NCBI GenBank assembly: GCA_014359765.1
Contig: JACIYT010000021.1
Location: 1 to 33,084 of the forward strand
From: Roseovarius sp.
Lineage (GTDB): Bacteria; Pseudomonadota; Alphaproteobacteria; Rhodobacterales; Rhodobacteraceae
Length of the DNA: 33,084 bases
Direction of reading: 5' to 3'
Part shown: piece by piece, positions 24,089 to 32,815 of the stretch
Layout of the letters: each line of letters begins with the position of its first letter
Numbering within the stretch: position 1 is the stretch's first letter
Translations under genes and position numbers: made by a program
The notes under the pieces: generated by a model
What the model saw: the letters and a program-made list of their open reading frames with translations, nothing else
The model's database searches: none
What the model was told of the DNA's origin: nothing

Positions 24089-24635
24089 GGTCCGCGCAGC
24101 CCTCGGGGCGCTCGCCGCATTGCTGCTCGCGGGTTGCCTCGCCCCGGCCGAACAGGCGCCGCGCCCGGCCATCCGGCAGGTGGCGATGGGCGGCGGGGCG
24201 GTGATCGTGACGGCCCCGCGCGGCTATTGCGTGGAACCCGACAGCCTGCGCCGCTCTGCGGGGCGGGTGGCGCTGCTGGCCTCATGCGAGCGGCTGACCG
24301 GCACGCCGGGCATCGCCGTGGCCCCGGCGCTGATGACCGTCTCGGTCATGCCGCAGGGCGATGCGCCCGCGCCCTCGCCCGAGGGGCTCGCGCGCGCCGT
24401 CGCCCCGGCCCCTGCGCAGGCGGGCGGTCGCGATGCCGGGCTGGCCTATGTGCAGGTGATGCGGGGCGGCGACACGGTGCTGCCGGGGGGCGATCCGCGC
24501 CATTGGCGCGGGGCGATGGCGGTGGCCGGGCAACTGGTCGGGCTCGCGCTCTATGCGCCTGCGGGCAGCGCGCTCAGCGGGCGGGAGGGGCGCGACCTGC
24601 TGCGCGATCTCGGCGTCGGGGTGCACGCGCGCTGA
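24069..24635 (+). CDS. putative lipoprotein, hypothetical
   Basis: A 188-residue protein with an N-terminal hydrophobic stretch and the lipobox LLAGC (about residues 19-23), so it should be lipidated and held in a membrane facing the periplasm. The rest is Ala/Gly/Pro-rich with [13 protein letters not shown] and a second Cys in LLASCERL; the two may form a disulfide. No known domain is recognised. The ATG at 24069 overlaps the ilvD end by 20 bases, which suggests translational coupling, although function in branched amino acid synthesis is unlikely. Confidence 0.72.
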   Translation: MSTWTSEVRAALGALAALLLAGCLAPAEQAPRPAIRQVAMGGGAVIVTAPRGYCVEPDSLRRSAGRVALLASCERLTGTPGIAVAPALMTVSVMPQGDAPAPSPEGLARAVAPAPAQAGGRDAGLAYVQVMRGGDTVLPGGDPRHWRGAMAVAGQLVGLALYAPAGSALSGREGRDLLRDLGVGVHAR

Positions 24636-24745
24636 CGCGGCCCGGGCGCCGGATTGTTTCCCGTTTCGGATTAATGTTATGGCAAGGGATGTGATGGTAA
24701 CCTGCCGGTCCGCGCGCGGGTATCAGGCCAAGGGATGCACGCCCC

Positions 24746-25507
24746 ATGAAACTGCTCGATCTGGCCCTGCATCGCCGGCTGCTGCGCGACTGGCGCAAGG
24801 CGGCGCAATCCGCCCCGACGATGACCATGGGCGAATTGCGCCGGATGCGCGCACGGGGCCGCGAACTGGGCTATTTCCTGGGCGAGGCGCTGGCCGTCGC
24901 CGAGAACCGGCTGGCGCTGCCGGTGATCGGTTCCGCGACCTTTCCGCGCCCGCATGGCACTGACTGGGCCTGGCGACCGCAGATCTGGCGCCAGCCCCTG
25001 CTGCCCGCGCCGGGGATGGCGTCGATCCCGTCCGGGACCGGCTTCGGGCCGGAGGTGAAGGTGTTTCACGATTGCCCCCGGTGCCAGCTGACATTGCGGC
25101 AGCTGCGCAACAGCCGCGCAACCGATCTCGCGCCCTATGATCTGCGGCTGGATGTTCTCGCCTTCGAGGGCTCGTTCCTGTCGGTGGTCGTCGATCTGCC
25201 GGACGCGGCAACCGACGGGCTGACGCGCCAGCACCTGATCCGCCTCGATACCGCCGTGGAGATCGAGGCACCGCTGACCATCTATGCGCGGCTCAATATC
25301 CGCCACGGGCCCAATACCGAACAGATCGTTCAGCAACTGCCGCTGGATGCGGCGGAAATCATGGTCGAATTCGACCTGGCCTTCTCCCCGATCAACGAGA
25401 AACGGATCGAACGCGCCTGGATCGACCTGATCTTCGAAACCCCACAGATGAACCAGGTGACGCTGCGCGACGTCACCCTGAGCCGCCGCTTGCGCGCGGC
25501 CGTGTGA
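24746..25507 (+). CDS. DUF6478 family protein
   Basis: A 253-residue protein which I match from memory to the Rhodobacteraceae family DUF6478. Blocks supporting this are LALPVIGS, the GTDWAWRP motif, VFHDCPR, LTLRQLRN, GSFLSVVVDLP, ARLNIRHGPNTEQIV and the closing IFETPQMNQVTLRD. There is no signal peptide or membrane segment. The function is unknown; the sheet-rich, repeated ARLN/FDLAFS pattern suggests a beta-sandwich (inference). The next gene overlaps its end by frame and starts 11 bases after its stop, so the two form an operon. Confidence 0.82.
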   Translation: MKLLDLALHRRLLRDWRKAAQSAPTMTMGELRRMRARGRELGYFLGEALAVAENRLALPVIGSATFPRPHGTDWAWRPQIWRQPLLPAPGMASIPSGTGFGPEVKVFHDCPRCQLTLRQLRNSRATDLAPYDLRLDVLAFEGSFLSVVVDLPDAATDGLTRQHLIRLDTAVEIEAPLTIYARLNIRHGPNTEQIVQQLPLDAAEIMVEFDLAFSPINEKRIERAWIDLIFETPQMNQVTLRDVTLSRRLRAAV

Positions 25508-25518
25508 GAGAGGGCAGG

Positions 25519-25887
25519 ATGAGCGAGCTGCAACTGGTCAAGACGCGGATATCCGCCGGAGTCTGGGAGGGGGTGCTGTCGGGCAGGAGCCAGGGCGCGC
25601 CCGAGATCGAGGTGACCCATCTGCAAACACCCCTGCCCGGGGTGGAGGTCAGCGCGCGCGCCGAGGGCGATTGGGCCGTGCGGGTGCCCATCCCGCCCGA
25701 GGCGATCGCCGACGGGGTGCAGACCTTCCTCATCCGCGACCGCAGGGACGGCACGGTGCTCGAAAGTATCACGCTGATCGCCGGCGAGGCGCTCGGCCAT
25801 GACATCCGCGCCGAAATGGCGCTCCTGCGCGAGGAACTCGACCTTCTGAAACGCGCCTTCCGACAGCATTGCCGCGATACGATGTGA
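25519..25887 (+). CDS. conserved hypothetical partner of DUF6478
   Basis: A 122-residue protein without signal peptide. The N-terminal two thirds look beta-rich (ISAGVWEGVLSG, HLQTPLPGVEVSA, WAVRVPIPPEAIADG), and the last 35 residues form a helix with LLREELDLLKRAF, a possible short coiled coil for oligomerization. I chose the ATG at 25519 because GAGAGGGCAGG precedes it and because MSELQLVKTRI looks like a true N-terminus. The position just behind the DUF6478 gene suggests they work together. Function unknown. Confidence 0.72.
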   Translation: MSELQLVKTRISAGVWEGVLSGRSQGAPEIEVTHLQTPLPGVEVSARAEGDWAVRVPIPPEAIADGVQTFLIRDRRDGTVLESITLIAGEALGHDIRAEMALLREELDLLKRAFRQHCRDTM

Positions 25888-26003
25888 GATGCAAGCGGGC
25901 CGCGCCCGACCCTCCCCACGGGCGGGCGCATTGCAGCCTCGGCAGCCTCACGAATGGCTCAACGGTCAGAAGGGCCTGGCTGGCACAAGGTGCCGCCCGC
26001 CTT

Positions 26004-27530
26004 TCAGAACAGGCTCCCCTGCCCGGCGGGGGGCGTCTTTGACCGGGGTCTGGGCGTGGACCCAGCCCCCTGCCCCTGTCCCTGTCCCTGCCCCTGTCCC
26101 GGCCCCGCCTCGCCGAGCGCGAGCCTGCCATCGGCGAACTCGATCTCGAGCGCCTTCGCCGCCGCCGCCGCCGCCCGCGTCGTCACCAGCACCCCATCGC
26201 CGCGCACCACCGCATAGCCGCGCTTGAGCGTCGCGCGATAGCCCAGCGTCTCGCGCAGCCGGTCGAGCGCCGCGAGCCGGTCGCGCCGCGCCGCCAGATC
26301 GCGCTCTGCGACCTCGGCAAAGCGCGCCGAGAGCCGGTCGAGATCGCGCGCCTTCTGCGCGAGGTCGCGCCCGAGCGTGTGAATGTTGAGCCGCGCCGCC
26401 GTGGCCGCGAGGCGGCGGCGCTCGCCCTCCAGCGCCCGCCGCAAAAGCCCCGGACGCAGCGCGCCCGCGCTGTCGGACAGGCGCACCCGGCGCGATTGCA
26501 CCGACCGGATCAGCGCCGCGGGCAGCCGCTCGCCCCAGGTGTCGAGCCGCTGGCGCGGCCCGTCGAGCAGCACCTCCGGGCGCGGCAGGGCGCGGGCGAG
26601 GTCGCGCAGCCGCTGGCGGCGCAGCGCGATCGCCTGCCCCTCGGCATGAGCCAGCCGCGCGCCCTGCCCCTCGAGCCATGTCAGCAGGTCGAGCCGCACC
26701 GGCACGGCCAGTTCCGCCGCCGCCGTCGGCGTCGGGGCGCGCCGGTCGGCGGCAAGGTCGATCAGCGTGGTATCGGTCTCATGCCCCACCGCGGAAATCA
26801 GCGGAATCGCGCTCTCGGCCGCCGCGCGCACGACGATCTCCTCGTTGAAGCCCCACAGATCCTCGACCGAGCCGCCGCCGCGCGCCACGATCAGCAGATC
26901 GGGACGCGGCAACGCGCCCCCGGGGGCGAGCGCGTTGAACCCCCGGATCGCGCGCGCCACCTCCGCCGCGCAGCCCTGCCCCTGCACCGCCACCGGCCAG
27001 ACCAGCACCTTGCGCGGAAACCGCTCGCGCAGCCGGTGCAGGATGTCGCGGATCACCGCGCCCGAGGGCGATGTCACCACGCCGATCACCTCCGGCAGGT
27101 AGGGCAGCGGCCGCTTGCGCGCGGCATCGAAGAGCCCCTCGGCAGCCAGCATCGCGCGCCGCTTCTCCAGCATCGCCATCAGCGCGCCCATCCCGGCCGG
27201 GGCCAGATCCTCGATGATCAGCTGATAGCGCGACTGCCCCGGAAAGGTGGTGAGCCGCCCGGTGGCGATCACCTCCATCCCCTCTTCGGGCTCCACCGCG
27301 AGCCGCGCGGCAACGCCTTTCCAGATGATCCCCGCAAGCACCGCGCGCGCGTCCTTGAGGTCGAGATAGACATGACCCGAGCGCGGCCGCGAGATCCGCC
27401 CCAGCTCGCCGCGCACCCGGACATGGCCGAACTCGCCCTCGATCACCCGCTTGACCGCGCCGGAAATCTCCGAAACGGAGAGGGCGGGCGCATTGCCGCC
27501 CGCATCGCCTTGCTCGATCAGATCGGACAT
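26004..27530 (-). CDS. xseA: exodeoxyribonuclease VII large subunit
   Basis: Large subunit of the single-strand-specific nuclease that degrades DNA to short oligonucleotides and contributes to repair. The 508-residue protein has an N-terminal OB-fold (VRVRGELGRISRPRSGHVY). The catalytic middle domain includes GVVTSPSGAVIRDI, RGGGSVEDLWGFNEE and AVGHETD TTLID, and a long arginine-rich coiled-coil region follows. The ATG at 27530 follows GGCGGAGG. The C-terminus ends in a Gly-Gln repeat made by a hexanucleotide tandem repeat (see repeat entry). The small subunit XseB is not encoded here. It is divergent from purD. Confidence 0.95.
   Translation of the reverse strand: MSDLIEQGDAGGNAPALSVSEISGAVKRVIEGEFGHVRVRGELGRISRPRSGHVYLDLKDARAVLAGIIWKGVAARLAVEPEEGMEVIATGRLTTFPGQSRYQLIIEDLAPAGMGALMAMLEKRRAMLAAEGLFDAARKRPLPYLPEVIGVVTSPSGAVIRDILHRLRERFPRKVLVWPVAVQGQGCAAEVARAIRGFNALAPGGALPRPDLLIVARGGGSVEDLWGFNEEIVVRAAAESAIPLISAVGHETDTTLIDLAADRRAPTPTAAAELAVPVRLDLLTWLEGQGARLAHAEGQAIALRRQRLRDLARALPRPEVLLDGPRQRLDTWGERLPAALIRSVQSRRVRLSDSAGALRPGLLRRALEGERRRLAATAARLNIHTLGRDLAQKARDLDRLSARFAEVAERDLAARRDRLAALDRLRETLGYRATLKRGYAVVRGDGVLVTTRAAAAAAKALEIEFADGRLALGEAGPGQGQGQGQGQGAGSTPRPRSKTPPAGQGSLF
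26071..26100. repeat. hexanucleotide tandem repeat in the xseA 3' end
   Basis: Five adjacent 6-base units TG(C/T)CCC, read on the minus strand as Gly-Gln dipeptides near the C-terminus of XseA. The unit keeps the frame, so changes in copy number would alter tail length only. Confidence 0.8.
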
Positions 27531-27604
27531 GCGCGCCTCCGCCTTGTGTCTGCCTGCGCGTGATCCTAGAACGCGGGCCAACCGGGGCCAAGGGAGCATC
27601 TGCC

Positions 27605-28888
27605 ATGAACATCCTCATTCTGGGCGGGGGGGGCCGCGAACACGCGCTCGCCTGGGCCGTGTTGCAAAATCCCAAATGCGACCGGCTGATCGTGGCGCCG
27701 GGCAATGCCGGGATCGCGCAGATCGCCGAATGCGCCGCGCTCGACATCCTCGACGGCGGCGCGGTGGCGGGGTTCTGCGCCGAGGAGGCGGTGGATTTCG
27801 TCATCATCGGCCCCGAGGCACCGCTGGCCGCAGGCGTGGCCGACCGGCTGCGCGAGGCGGGGATCCTCGTTTTCGGCCCCAGCCAGGCGGCGGCGCGGCT
27901 CGAGGCGTCGAAGAGCTTTACCAAGGCGATCTGCGACGCGGCGGGCGCGCCCACGGCGGCCTATGGCCATTTCACCGACGCGCAGGCCGCGCGCGACCAC
28001 ATCCGCGCACAGGGCGCGCCGATCGTGGTCAAGGCCGACGGGCTCGCGGCGGGCAAGGGCGTGATCGTCGCCCAGACCGAGGCCGAGGCGCTCTCGGCGG
28101 TGGACGAGATGTTCGGCGGCGGTTTCGGCGAGGCCGGGGCCGAGGTGGTGATCGAGGAATTCATGACCGGCGAGGAGGCGTCCTTTTTCGTCCTGTGCGA
28201 CGGCGAGACGGCGCTGCCCATCGGCACCGCGCAGGACCACAAGCGCGTGGGCGAGGGCGATACCGGCCCCAATACCGGCGGCATGGGCGCCTATTCCCCC
28301 GCCCCGGTGATGACCGATGAGGTGACACAGAAGGCACTCGACGAGATCGTGCGCCCCGTGCTGGCCGAAATGGTGCGACGCGGCACGCCCTATCGCGGCG
28401 TGCTCTTTGTCGGGCTGATGATCGAGGACGGCGCGCCGCGTCTGGTGGAATTCAACGTGCGCTTCGGCGATCCGGAGGCGCAGGCGCTGATGATGCGGCT
28501 GGGGGGGCAGGTGCTCGACCTGATGCACGCCGTGGCCGAGGGGCGGCTGTCGGAAATGCAGGTCAACTGGGGCACGGATCACGCGATCTGCGTGGTGATG
28601 GCGGCGCGCGGCTATCCGGGCGCGTATGAAAAGGGCAGCGTGATCCGTGGCATCGAGGACTGCCCCGAGGACAGCTTTCACCAGGTGTTCCACGCAGGCA
28701 CCGCCCGGCGCGACGGGCAGTTCATTGCCGCTGGCGGGCGGGTTCTGGGGGTGACGGCGCGCGGCGCGACACTGCGGGAGGCGGCGGACCGCGCCTATGG
28801 CATGGTGGACCGGATCGACTGGCCGGAGGGCTTTTGCCGCCGCGATATCGGCTGGCGAGCCCTGGGCGCGCCGGAGTCGCGGCGATAG
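27605..28888 (+). CDS. purD: phosphoribosylamine-glycine ligase
   Basis: Second step of purine synthesis, joining glycine to 5-phosphoribosylamine with ATP. The 427-residue ATP-grasp protein starts MNILILGGGGREHALAW, followed by APGNAGI, GPEAPLAAGVAD, KADGLAAGKGV, the EASFFVLCDG segment and QDHKRVGEGDTGPNTGGMGA, then FNVRFGDPE, a metal-binding loop. The ATG at 27605 follows AGGGAG. The gene stands alone after xseA and is followed by the degenerate region. Confidence 0.96.
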   Translation: MNILILGGGGREHALAWAVLQNPKCDRLIVAPGNAGIAQIAECAALDILDGGAVAGFCAEEAVDFVIIGPEAPLAAGVADRLREAGILVFGPSQAAARLEASKSFTKAICDAAGAPTAAYGHFTDAQAARDHIRAQGAPIVVKADGLAAGKGVIVAQTEAEALSAVDEMFGGGFGEAGAEVVIEEFMTGEEASFFVLCDGETALPIGTAQDHKRVGEGDTGPNTGGMGAYSPAPVMTDEVTQKALDEIVRPVLAEMVRRGTPYRGVLFVGLMIEDGAPRLVEFNVRFGDPEAQALMMRLGGQVLDLMHAVAEGRLSEMQVNWGTDHAICVVMAARGYPGAYEKGSVIRGIEDCPEDSFHQVFHAGTARRDGQFIAAGGRVLGVTARGATLREAADRAYGMVDRIDWPEGFCRRDIGWRALGAPESRR

Positions 28889-28937
28889 GGTCACGCCGGC
28901 GGATCACTTGCTGCGCGCGGCGGCACGGCCGTGCGCC

Positions 28938-29286
28938 GATCATGATCTCCTGCGGAACCTGCGCCCGGGAAGGTGTCGCCGTGGCGGTTGCGGCGGTTGC
29001 GGCGGTTGCGCTTGCCGCCTCGGCCATCCCGAGTCGGTCGTCGATATCCTCCGTGGCGTCCGCAATCGAAAAAGGCATCGCCTCCCGGTCGTTCCGCACC
29101 AGCAAAGGCACCATCCGCGCAAGGGCGGAGCCGCCGCCGGATACCCACCAGGCGCGCGGCTCTCGTCTGCCGGTCGGTTCCCGGGATGCTCGAGGAACAG
29201 CAGGGCGTGACCCTTCATCAGGATGTGGCGCGCAATGCCGTGACCCGGCCCATATGGCCCAGCCCGATCCGTCCGACGGCAGCCAT
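28938..29286 (-). pseudogene. 3-hydroxyisobutyrate dehydrogenase-family pseudogene
   Basis: Remnant of an NAD(P)-dependent beta-hydroxyacid dehydrogenase. From 29286 on the minus strand it reads MAAVGRIGLGHMGR, the dinucleotide-binding start of this family. A frameshift near 29245 follows, and the second frame continues GIARHILMKGHALLFLEHPG. About 130 residues of the middle are missing. From about 29144 a third frame gives SGGGSALARMVPLLV and FSIADATEDIDDRLGMAEA, the C-terminal substrate domain, ending near VPQEIM. At least two frame changes and an internal deletion make it inactive. It lies directly downstream of the aldehyde dehydrogenase fragment, so both were probably one operon. Confidence 0.6.
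28983..29009. repeat. three 9-base tandem repeats in the pseudogene
   Basis: The unit GGCGGTTGC occurs three times in a row without mismatch. It falls inside the degraded dehydrogenase and may reflect replication slippage after loss of selection. Confidence 0.75.
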
Positions 29287-29298
29287 TGGTCCTCTCCC

Positions 29299-29500
29299 TC
29301 AATCCGTGTTGATCCAGATCGCCTTGGTGTCGAGAAACTCGTCGAGATGCTCGGTCCCACCCTCGCAGCCATGGCCGGACATCCTCACCCCGCCAAAGGG
29401 CACCGCCGGGTCGATGGCATGATACATGTTGACCCAGACCGTCCCCGCACGCAGCCGATGTGCCAGCTTGTGCGCGGAGCCCGGATGCGTCGTGAAGACC
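29299..29500 (-). pseudogene. aldehyde dehydrogenase, C-terminal fragment
   Basis: About 66 codons on the minus strand match the end of NAD(P)-dependent aldehyde dehydrogenases: AHKLAHRLRAGTVWVNMYHA, then DPAVPFGGVRMSGHG and the closing LDEFLDTKAIWINTD before the stop at 29299-29301. The catalytic Cys and Glu and the whole cofactor domain, over 400 residues, are absent. Upstream the sequence changes abruptly near 29505 into the IclR fragment on the other strand, which marks a deletion joint. Confidence 0.72.
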
Positions 29501-29515
29501 CCCGCCGCCCTCCCG

Positions 29516-29785
29516 GGGGATGACCCGCTTTTCGTCGGTGCCATCGCCCGCGGATTTCGGGTGCTGGCGGCCTTCCACGGCGCCTCGGGGCCGCTGTCTC
29601 TCGGCGAGATCGCGGCCCGCAGCGGCCTCGGCAAGAGCGCCGTGCAGCGGATCGTCCACATGCTGCGCCAGCAGGGCTATCTGCGCCGCGCTCGCGCCTG
29701 ACCGCCTGTTCCCGCCGGACACTGACCGACCCTGCGACCATCATGGCGAAGATCGCCGAGGCCCGCGAGGCCGGCACGCGCGCGC
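29516..29785 (+). pseudogene. IclR-family regulator, decayed
   Basis: Residues from 29516 on read DPLFVGAIARGFRVLAAFHG, then LSLGEIAARSGLGKSAVQRI and MLRQQGYLRRA, the winged helix-turn-helix of IclR regulators. The frame ends at a TGA at 29699-29701. In another frame, from about 29716, RTLTDPATIMAKIAEAREAG resembles the last helices of the IclR effector domain. Most of the effector domain in between is gone. The HTH part is well conserved, so decay seems recent. No start codon is present at its 5' side, which abuts the aldehyde dehydrogenase fragment. The second part is a weaker match. Confidence 0.6.
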
Positions 29786-29789
29786 CGCG

Positions 29790-30212
29790 TGTCCCGCCGC
29801 GACACCCACAGGGCAGGATCAGACAGGTGACCAATGATGCGCTCGCCAGCCTCCATGCCGGGTTCGAGGCGCTTTGCAGCGATTTCGATCGTCCCCCGAT
29901 CGCGCCGGAGCATGCGGTTTGGCGACGCGAGGATGAGCTCCGCCTTGCTCGATCGCCGCACCCATCAATGCCACATTCCTGAAACCGGCGATGACAGCCA
30001 TCGGTTCAACGCCAGCGCCGAGACGGCAAGAAGGAAAAGGAAGGCGGCAGAACTATTGACGCCGCAATGCAGCGCAGAGCATGACAAACGGGTGGGTCCG
30101 ATCCCGGTGACAATGCCGGGTCAATTCTCAGTGGCAATCAACAGCAACGGCCAGGATCGCCACCGAGCGACAAGCTCCAGCCGCTCCAGCAAGCCCGGTC
30201 TGGTTCCCTCGC
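29790..30212. other. stretch without intact gene; possible mobile element debris
   Basis: No ORF here has family similarity, a ribosome binding site and normal codon use together. A plus-strand segment (about 29842-29905) reading ASLHAGFEALCSDFDRPPIA faintly resembles the N-terminus of IS5-type transposases. The motif GGGTCAATTCTCAGTGGCAA (30118-30137) looks like sequence often found near IS21-type ends. Neither is secure. Base composition falls somewhat around 30000-30150. Confidence 0.3.
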
Positions 30213-30237
30213 CATGAGCGACGCCACGCATGTGAAA

Positions 30238-30261
30238 GGCCCCCGCCGGGCGGCGGGGGCC
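30238..30261 (-). terminator. terminator of the rpsM-rplQ operon
   Basis: A perfect 10-bp GC stem (GGCCCCCGCC at 30238-30247, GGCGGGGGCC at 30252-30261) with a 4-base loop lies 27 bases past the rplQ stop. On the minus strand it is followed by TTTCAC, a short T-run. Confidence 0.75.
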
Positions 30262-30288
30262 GGAAGGCTCCACGACGGGCGCCCGGTC

Positions 30289-30708
30289 TCAGTCCTCGGC
30301 GGCCTCTTCGGCCTCGAGGCGCGCGCGGTCCGCCGCGCCCTTGGCGGCCGGGTCGCGATCCACGAATTCGATGATCGCCATCGGCGCCATGTCGCCATAG
30401 CGAAAGCCCGCCTTGAGCACGCGAACATAGCCGCCCTGCCGTTCGGCATAGCGGGGGCCGAGCACCTCGAAGAGCTTGGCCACGTGCTTGTCCTGCTTGA
30501 GCTGCGCCGCCGCCTGACGGCGGGCGTGCAGATCGCCGCGCTTGCCGAGCGTGACGAGTTTTTCCACCACGCGGCGCAATTCCTTGGCCTTGGGCAGGGT
30601 GGTCTTGATCTGCTCATGCTCGATGAGCGAGCCGGCCATGTTCGCCCACATCGCCTTGCGGTGCTCGTGGGTGCGGTTGAGGCGGCGGTATCCTCTGGCG
30701 TGACGCAT
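30289..30708 (-). CDS. rplQ: 50S ribosomal protein L17
   Basis: Large-subunit ribosomal protein of 139 residues with the conserved N-terminus [18 protein letters not shown] and the [20 protein letters not shown] core. The C-terminal [19 protein letters not shown] tail is the acidic extension common in alphaproteobacteria. It is the last gene of the ribosomal operon and is followed by a strong hairpin. GAAGGAGACA precedes the ATG. It is separated from rpoA by 146 bases containing two hairpins. Confidence 0.97.
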   Translation of the reverse strand: MRHARGYRRLNRTHEHRKAMWANMAGSLIEHEQIKTTLPKAKELRRVVEKLVTLGKRGDLHARRQAAAQLKQDKHVAKLFEVLGPRYAERQGGYVRVLKAGFRYGDMAPMAIIEFVDRDPAAKGAADRARLEAEEAAED

Positions 30709-30799
30709 GATTGTCTCCTTCGCGTTTTGCTTTGTCCGGGGGGCCGATGCGTGTCAGCCCCCTCTCCTTGGGGCAGGGTTGCCCGGTTCGTCGCCGGCG

Positions 30800-30847
30800 C
30801 CGATTTCCGGAACGGAAATCGGGCCGGAAACCTGTCAGGTTTCCGGC
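30800..30847 (-). repeat. two adjacent hairpins between rpoA and rplQ
   Basis: Two inverted repeats lie side by side. GCCGGAAACCTG (30823-30834) pairs with CAGGTTTCCGGC (30836-30847). CGATTTCCG (30801-30809) pairs with CGGAAATCG (30813-30821). Neither is followed by a T-run on the minus strand. They could act as processing sites, partial attenuators or mRNA stabilizers within the operon. Confidence 0.7.
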
Positions 30848-30854
30848 ACCCGGA

Positions 30855-31871
30855 TCAGAAGGCGTCCTCGAATTTCTTGGCGAGGTCCTCGATATCGTCG
30901 GGCGGCCAGTCCTCGACCTCCATGCCGAGATGCAGACCCATGCCCGAGAGCACTTCCTTGATCTCGTTGAGCGACTTGCGGCCGAAATTCGGCGTGCGCA
31001 GCATCTCGGCCTCGGTCTTCTGGATCAGGTCGCCGATATAGACGATGTTGTCGTTCTTGAGGCAGTTGGCCGAGCGCACGCTCAGTTCCAGCTCGTCCAC
31101 CTTCTTGAGAAGCAGCGGATTGAATTCGAGCCCGCCCTCGTCATCCTGACGGGTGGCCGATTCCGGCTCGTCGAAATTGACGAAGATGCCGAGCTGATCC
31201 TGGAGGATGCGCGCACCATAGGCCACCGCATCCTCGGGCGTGACCGAACCGTCGGTCTCGATCTTCATGGTCAGCTTGTCATAGTCGAGAACCTGCCCCT
31301 CGCGGGTGGGCTGCACGTCATAGCTCACGCGGGTGACGGGGGAATAGATCGCGTCGATCGGGATGAGGCCGATGGGCGCGTCCTCGGGCTTGTTCCTTTC
31401 GGCGGGGACATAGCCCTTGCCGGTATTGACCGTCAGTTCCATGTAGAGATCGGCCCCCTCGTCGAGGTGGCAGATGACATGATCGCGGTTGAGGATCTCG
31501 ATGCCCGCGCTGTCGGAGATGTCGCCTGCGGTCACGGCACCCGGACCCTTGGCATTGATCGTCAGGCGCTTGGGACCCTCGACCTCCATCCGGACCGCCA
31601 CGCCCTTGAGATTGAGCACGATGTCGGTGACATCCTCGCGCACACCCGCGACCGAGGAAAATTCGTGCAGCACGTTGTCGATCTGCACGGCGGTGATCGC
31701 CGCGCCCTGCAGCGACGAGAGCAGAACGCGGCGCAGCGCGTTGCCCAGCGTGAGCCCGAAGCCGCGCTCGAGCGGCTCGGCCACGACCGTCGCCTGACGC
31801 AGCGGATCGTTGCCCGGCTTGATCACGAGCTGCGTCGGCTTGATCAGGTCTGACCAGTTCTTGTGGATCAT
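30855..31871 (-). CDS. rpoA: DNA-directed RNA polymerase subunit alpha
   Basis: A 338-residue RNA polymerase subunit that nucleates core assembly through its N-terminal domain ([29 protein letters not shown]) and binds UP elements and activators through the C-terminal domain ([32 protein letters not shown]). The ATG at 31871 gives the normal alphaproteobacterial start [12 protein letters not shown] and follows GGAGGGA; the frame extends upstream to 32015 without similarity. It follows rpsK by 113 bases. Confidence 0.98.
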   Translation of the reverse strand: MIHKNWSDLIKPTQLVIKPGNDPLRQATVVAEPLERGFGLTLGNALRRVLLSSLQGAAITAVQIDNVLHEFSSVAGVREDVTDIVLNLKGVAVRMEVEGPKRLTINAKGPGAVTAGDISDSAGIEILNRDHVICHLDEGADLYMELTVNTGKGYVPAERNKPEDAPIGLIPIDAIYSPVTRVSYDVQPTREGQVLDYDKLTMKIETDGSVTPEDAVAYGARILQDQLGIFVNFDEPESATRQDDEGGLEFNPLLLKKVDELELSVRSANCLKNDNIVYIGDLIQKTEAEMLRTPNFGRKSLNEIKEVLSGMGLHLGMEVEDWPPDDIEDLAKKFEDAF

Positions 31872-31984
31872 GCGTCCCTCCATTCCTGTCTCCGCCCCAT
31901 GTCCGAAAGGCGGTGACGCCCGAGGATTTCGTAATGACGTGCAGGACCGCGCCCGTGGCGCGGCCCTGTCGGCAATCGTTCCGC

Positions 31985-32374
31985 TCAGACCCGGCGACGT
32001 TTCGGCGGGCGGCAACCGTTATGGGCGATCGGCGTCACGTCGCGGATCGAGGTGATGTTGAAGCCCACCGCCGCGAGCGCGCGCAGCGCCGATTCGCGGC
32101 CCGAGCCGGGCCCCTGCACCTCGACCTCGAGGGTCTTCATGCCGTGTTCCTGCGCCTTGCGGCCGGCGTCCTCCGCGGCCATCTGCGCAGCGTAGGGCGT
32201 CGATTTGCGCGAGCCCTTGAAGCCCATCGTGCCGGCCGAGGACCAGGCGATCGCATTGCCCTGAACGTCGGAGATCAGGATCTTGGTGTTGTTGAAGGAC
32301 GAATTCACATGCGCCACACCGGTGGCGATGTTCTTGGAGACCTTCTTTTTCGTGCGGCGGGTATCGCGTGCCAT
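31985..32374 (-). CDS. rpsK: 30S ribosomal protein S11
   Basis: Small-subunit platform protein of 129 residues. Family blocks seen are [43 protein letters not shown] and the basic end [11 protein letters not shown]. It starts 15 bases after the rpsM stop with AGGGAGG as ribosome binding site. Length and sequence are normal. Confidence 0.98.
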   Translation of the reverse strand: MARDTRRTKKKVSKNIATGVAHVNSSFNNTKILISDVQGNAIAWSSAGTMGFKGSRKSTPYAAQMAAEDAGRKAQEHGMKTLEVEVQGPGSGRESALRALAAVGFNITSIRDVTPIAHNGCRPPKRRRV

Positions 32375-32389
32375 GTCCTGCGCCCTCCC

Positions 32390-32758
32390 TTATTTCTTCT
32401 TGCCGGCGATGGGTTTCGCCGGGCCCTTGCGGGTGCGGGCGTTGGTATGGGTGCGCTGGCCACGAACCGGCAGGTTGCGGCGGTGGCGCAGCCCGCGATA
32501 GCAGCCGAGATCCATCAACCGCTTGATGTTCATCTGGGTCTCGCGGCGCAGGTCGCCCTCGACGGTATAATTGGCGTCGATATGTTCGCGCAGCGCCAGC
32601 GCCTCGGCATCCGAGAGTTCGTTGACGCGGCGGGACGGGTCGATTCCCGTCGCCTCGCAGATGGCCCTGGCCGAGCTGTGGCCGATTCCGGTGATATAGG
32701 TGAGGGCGATGGGGACCCGTTTGCTGGTCGGGATGTTAACGCCGGCGATCCGTGCCAA
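32390..32758 (-). CDS. rpsM: 30S ribosomal protein S13
   Basis: Small-subunit head protein of 122 residues, starting [19 protein letters not shown] and ending in the basic tRNA-contacting tail ([19 protein letters not shown]). [10 protein letters not shown] and [13 protein letters not shown] are diagnostic. In relatives rpsM follows secY and adk; here the upstream gene is cut off by an insertion sequence, with a promoter-like element between, so the rpsM-rpsK-rpoA-rplQ genes seem to depend on it or on read-through from the element. Confidence 0.98.
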   Translation of the reverse strand: MARIAGVNIPTSKRVPIALTYITGIGHSSARAICEATGIDPSRRVNELSDAEALALREHIDANYTVEGDLRRETQMNIKRLMDLGCYRGLRHRRNLPVRGQRTHTNARTRKGPAKPIAGKKK

Positions 32759-32815
32759 GTGTCTTTTCCTTTTCGTTGCGGTTCCGTGATGCCAGAACCT
32801 TTTTTCACAACGTAA

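Noticed and set aside
24654..24682. TTGTTT-17-TTATGG as promoter of the DUF6478 gene
   Set aside because: Spacing is right but the -10 box matches poorly; left out as too weak.
25888..26003. Imperfect GC inverted repeat after the DUF6478 partner as terminator
   Set aside because: Only about 7 bp with an 11-base loop and no T-run; such stems are frequent by chance at this GC content.
26071..26100. Short repeats as a CRISPR array
   Set aside because: Units are 6 bases without spacers and lie within xseA coding sequence; no cas genes in the window.
28722..29372. Frames of over 200 codons in the degenerate region as real genes
   Set aside because: They read across several frames of recognisable gene pieces and have no start signals.
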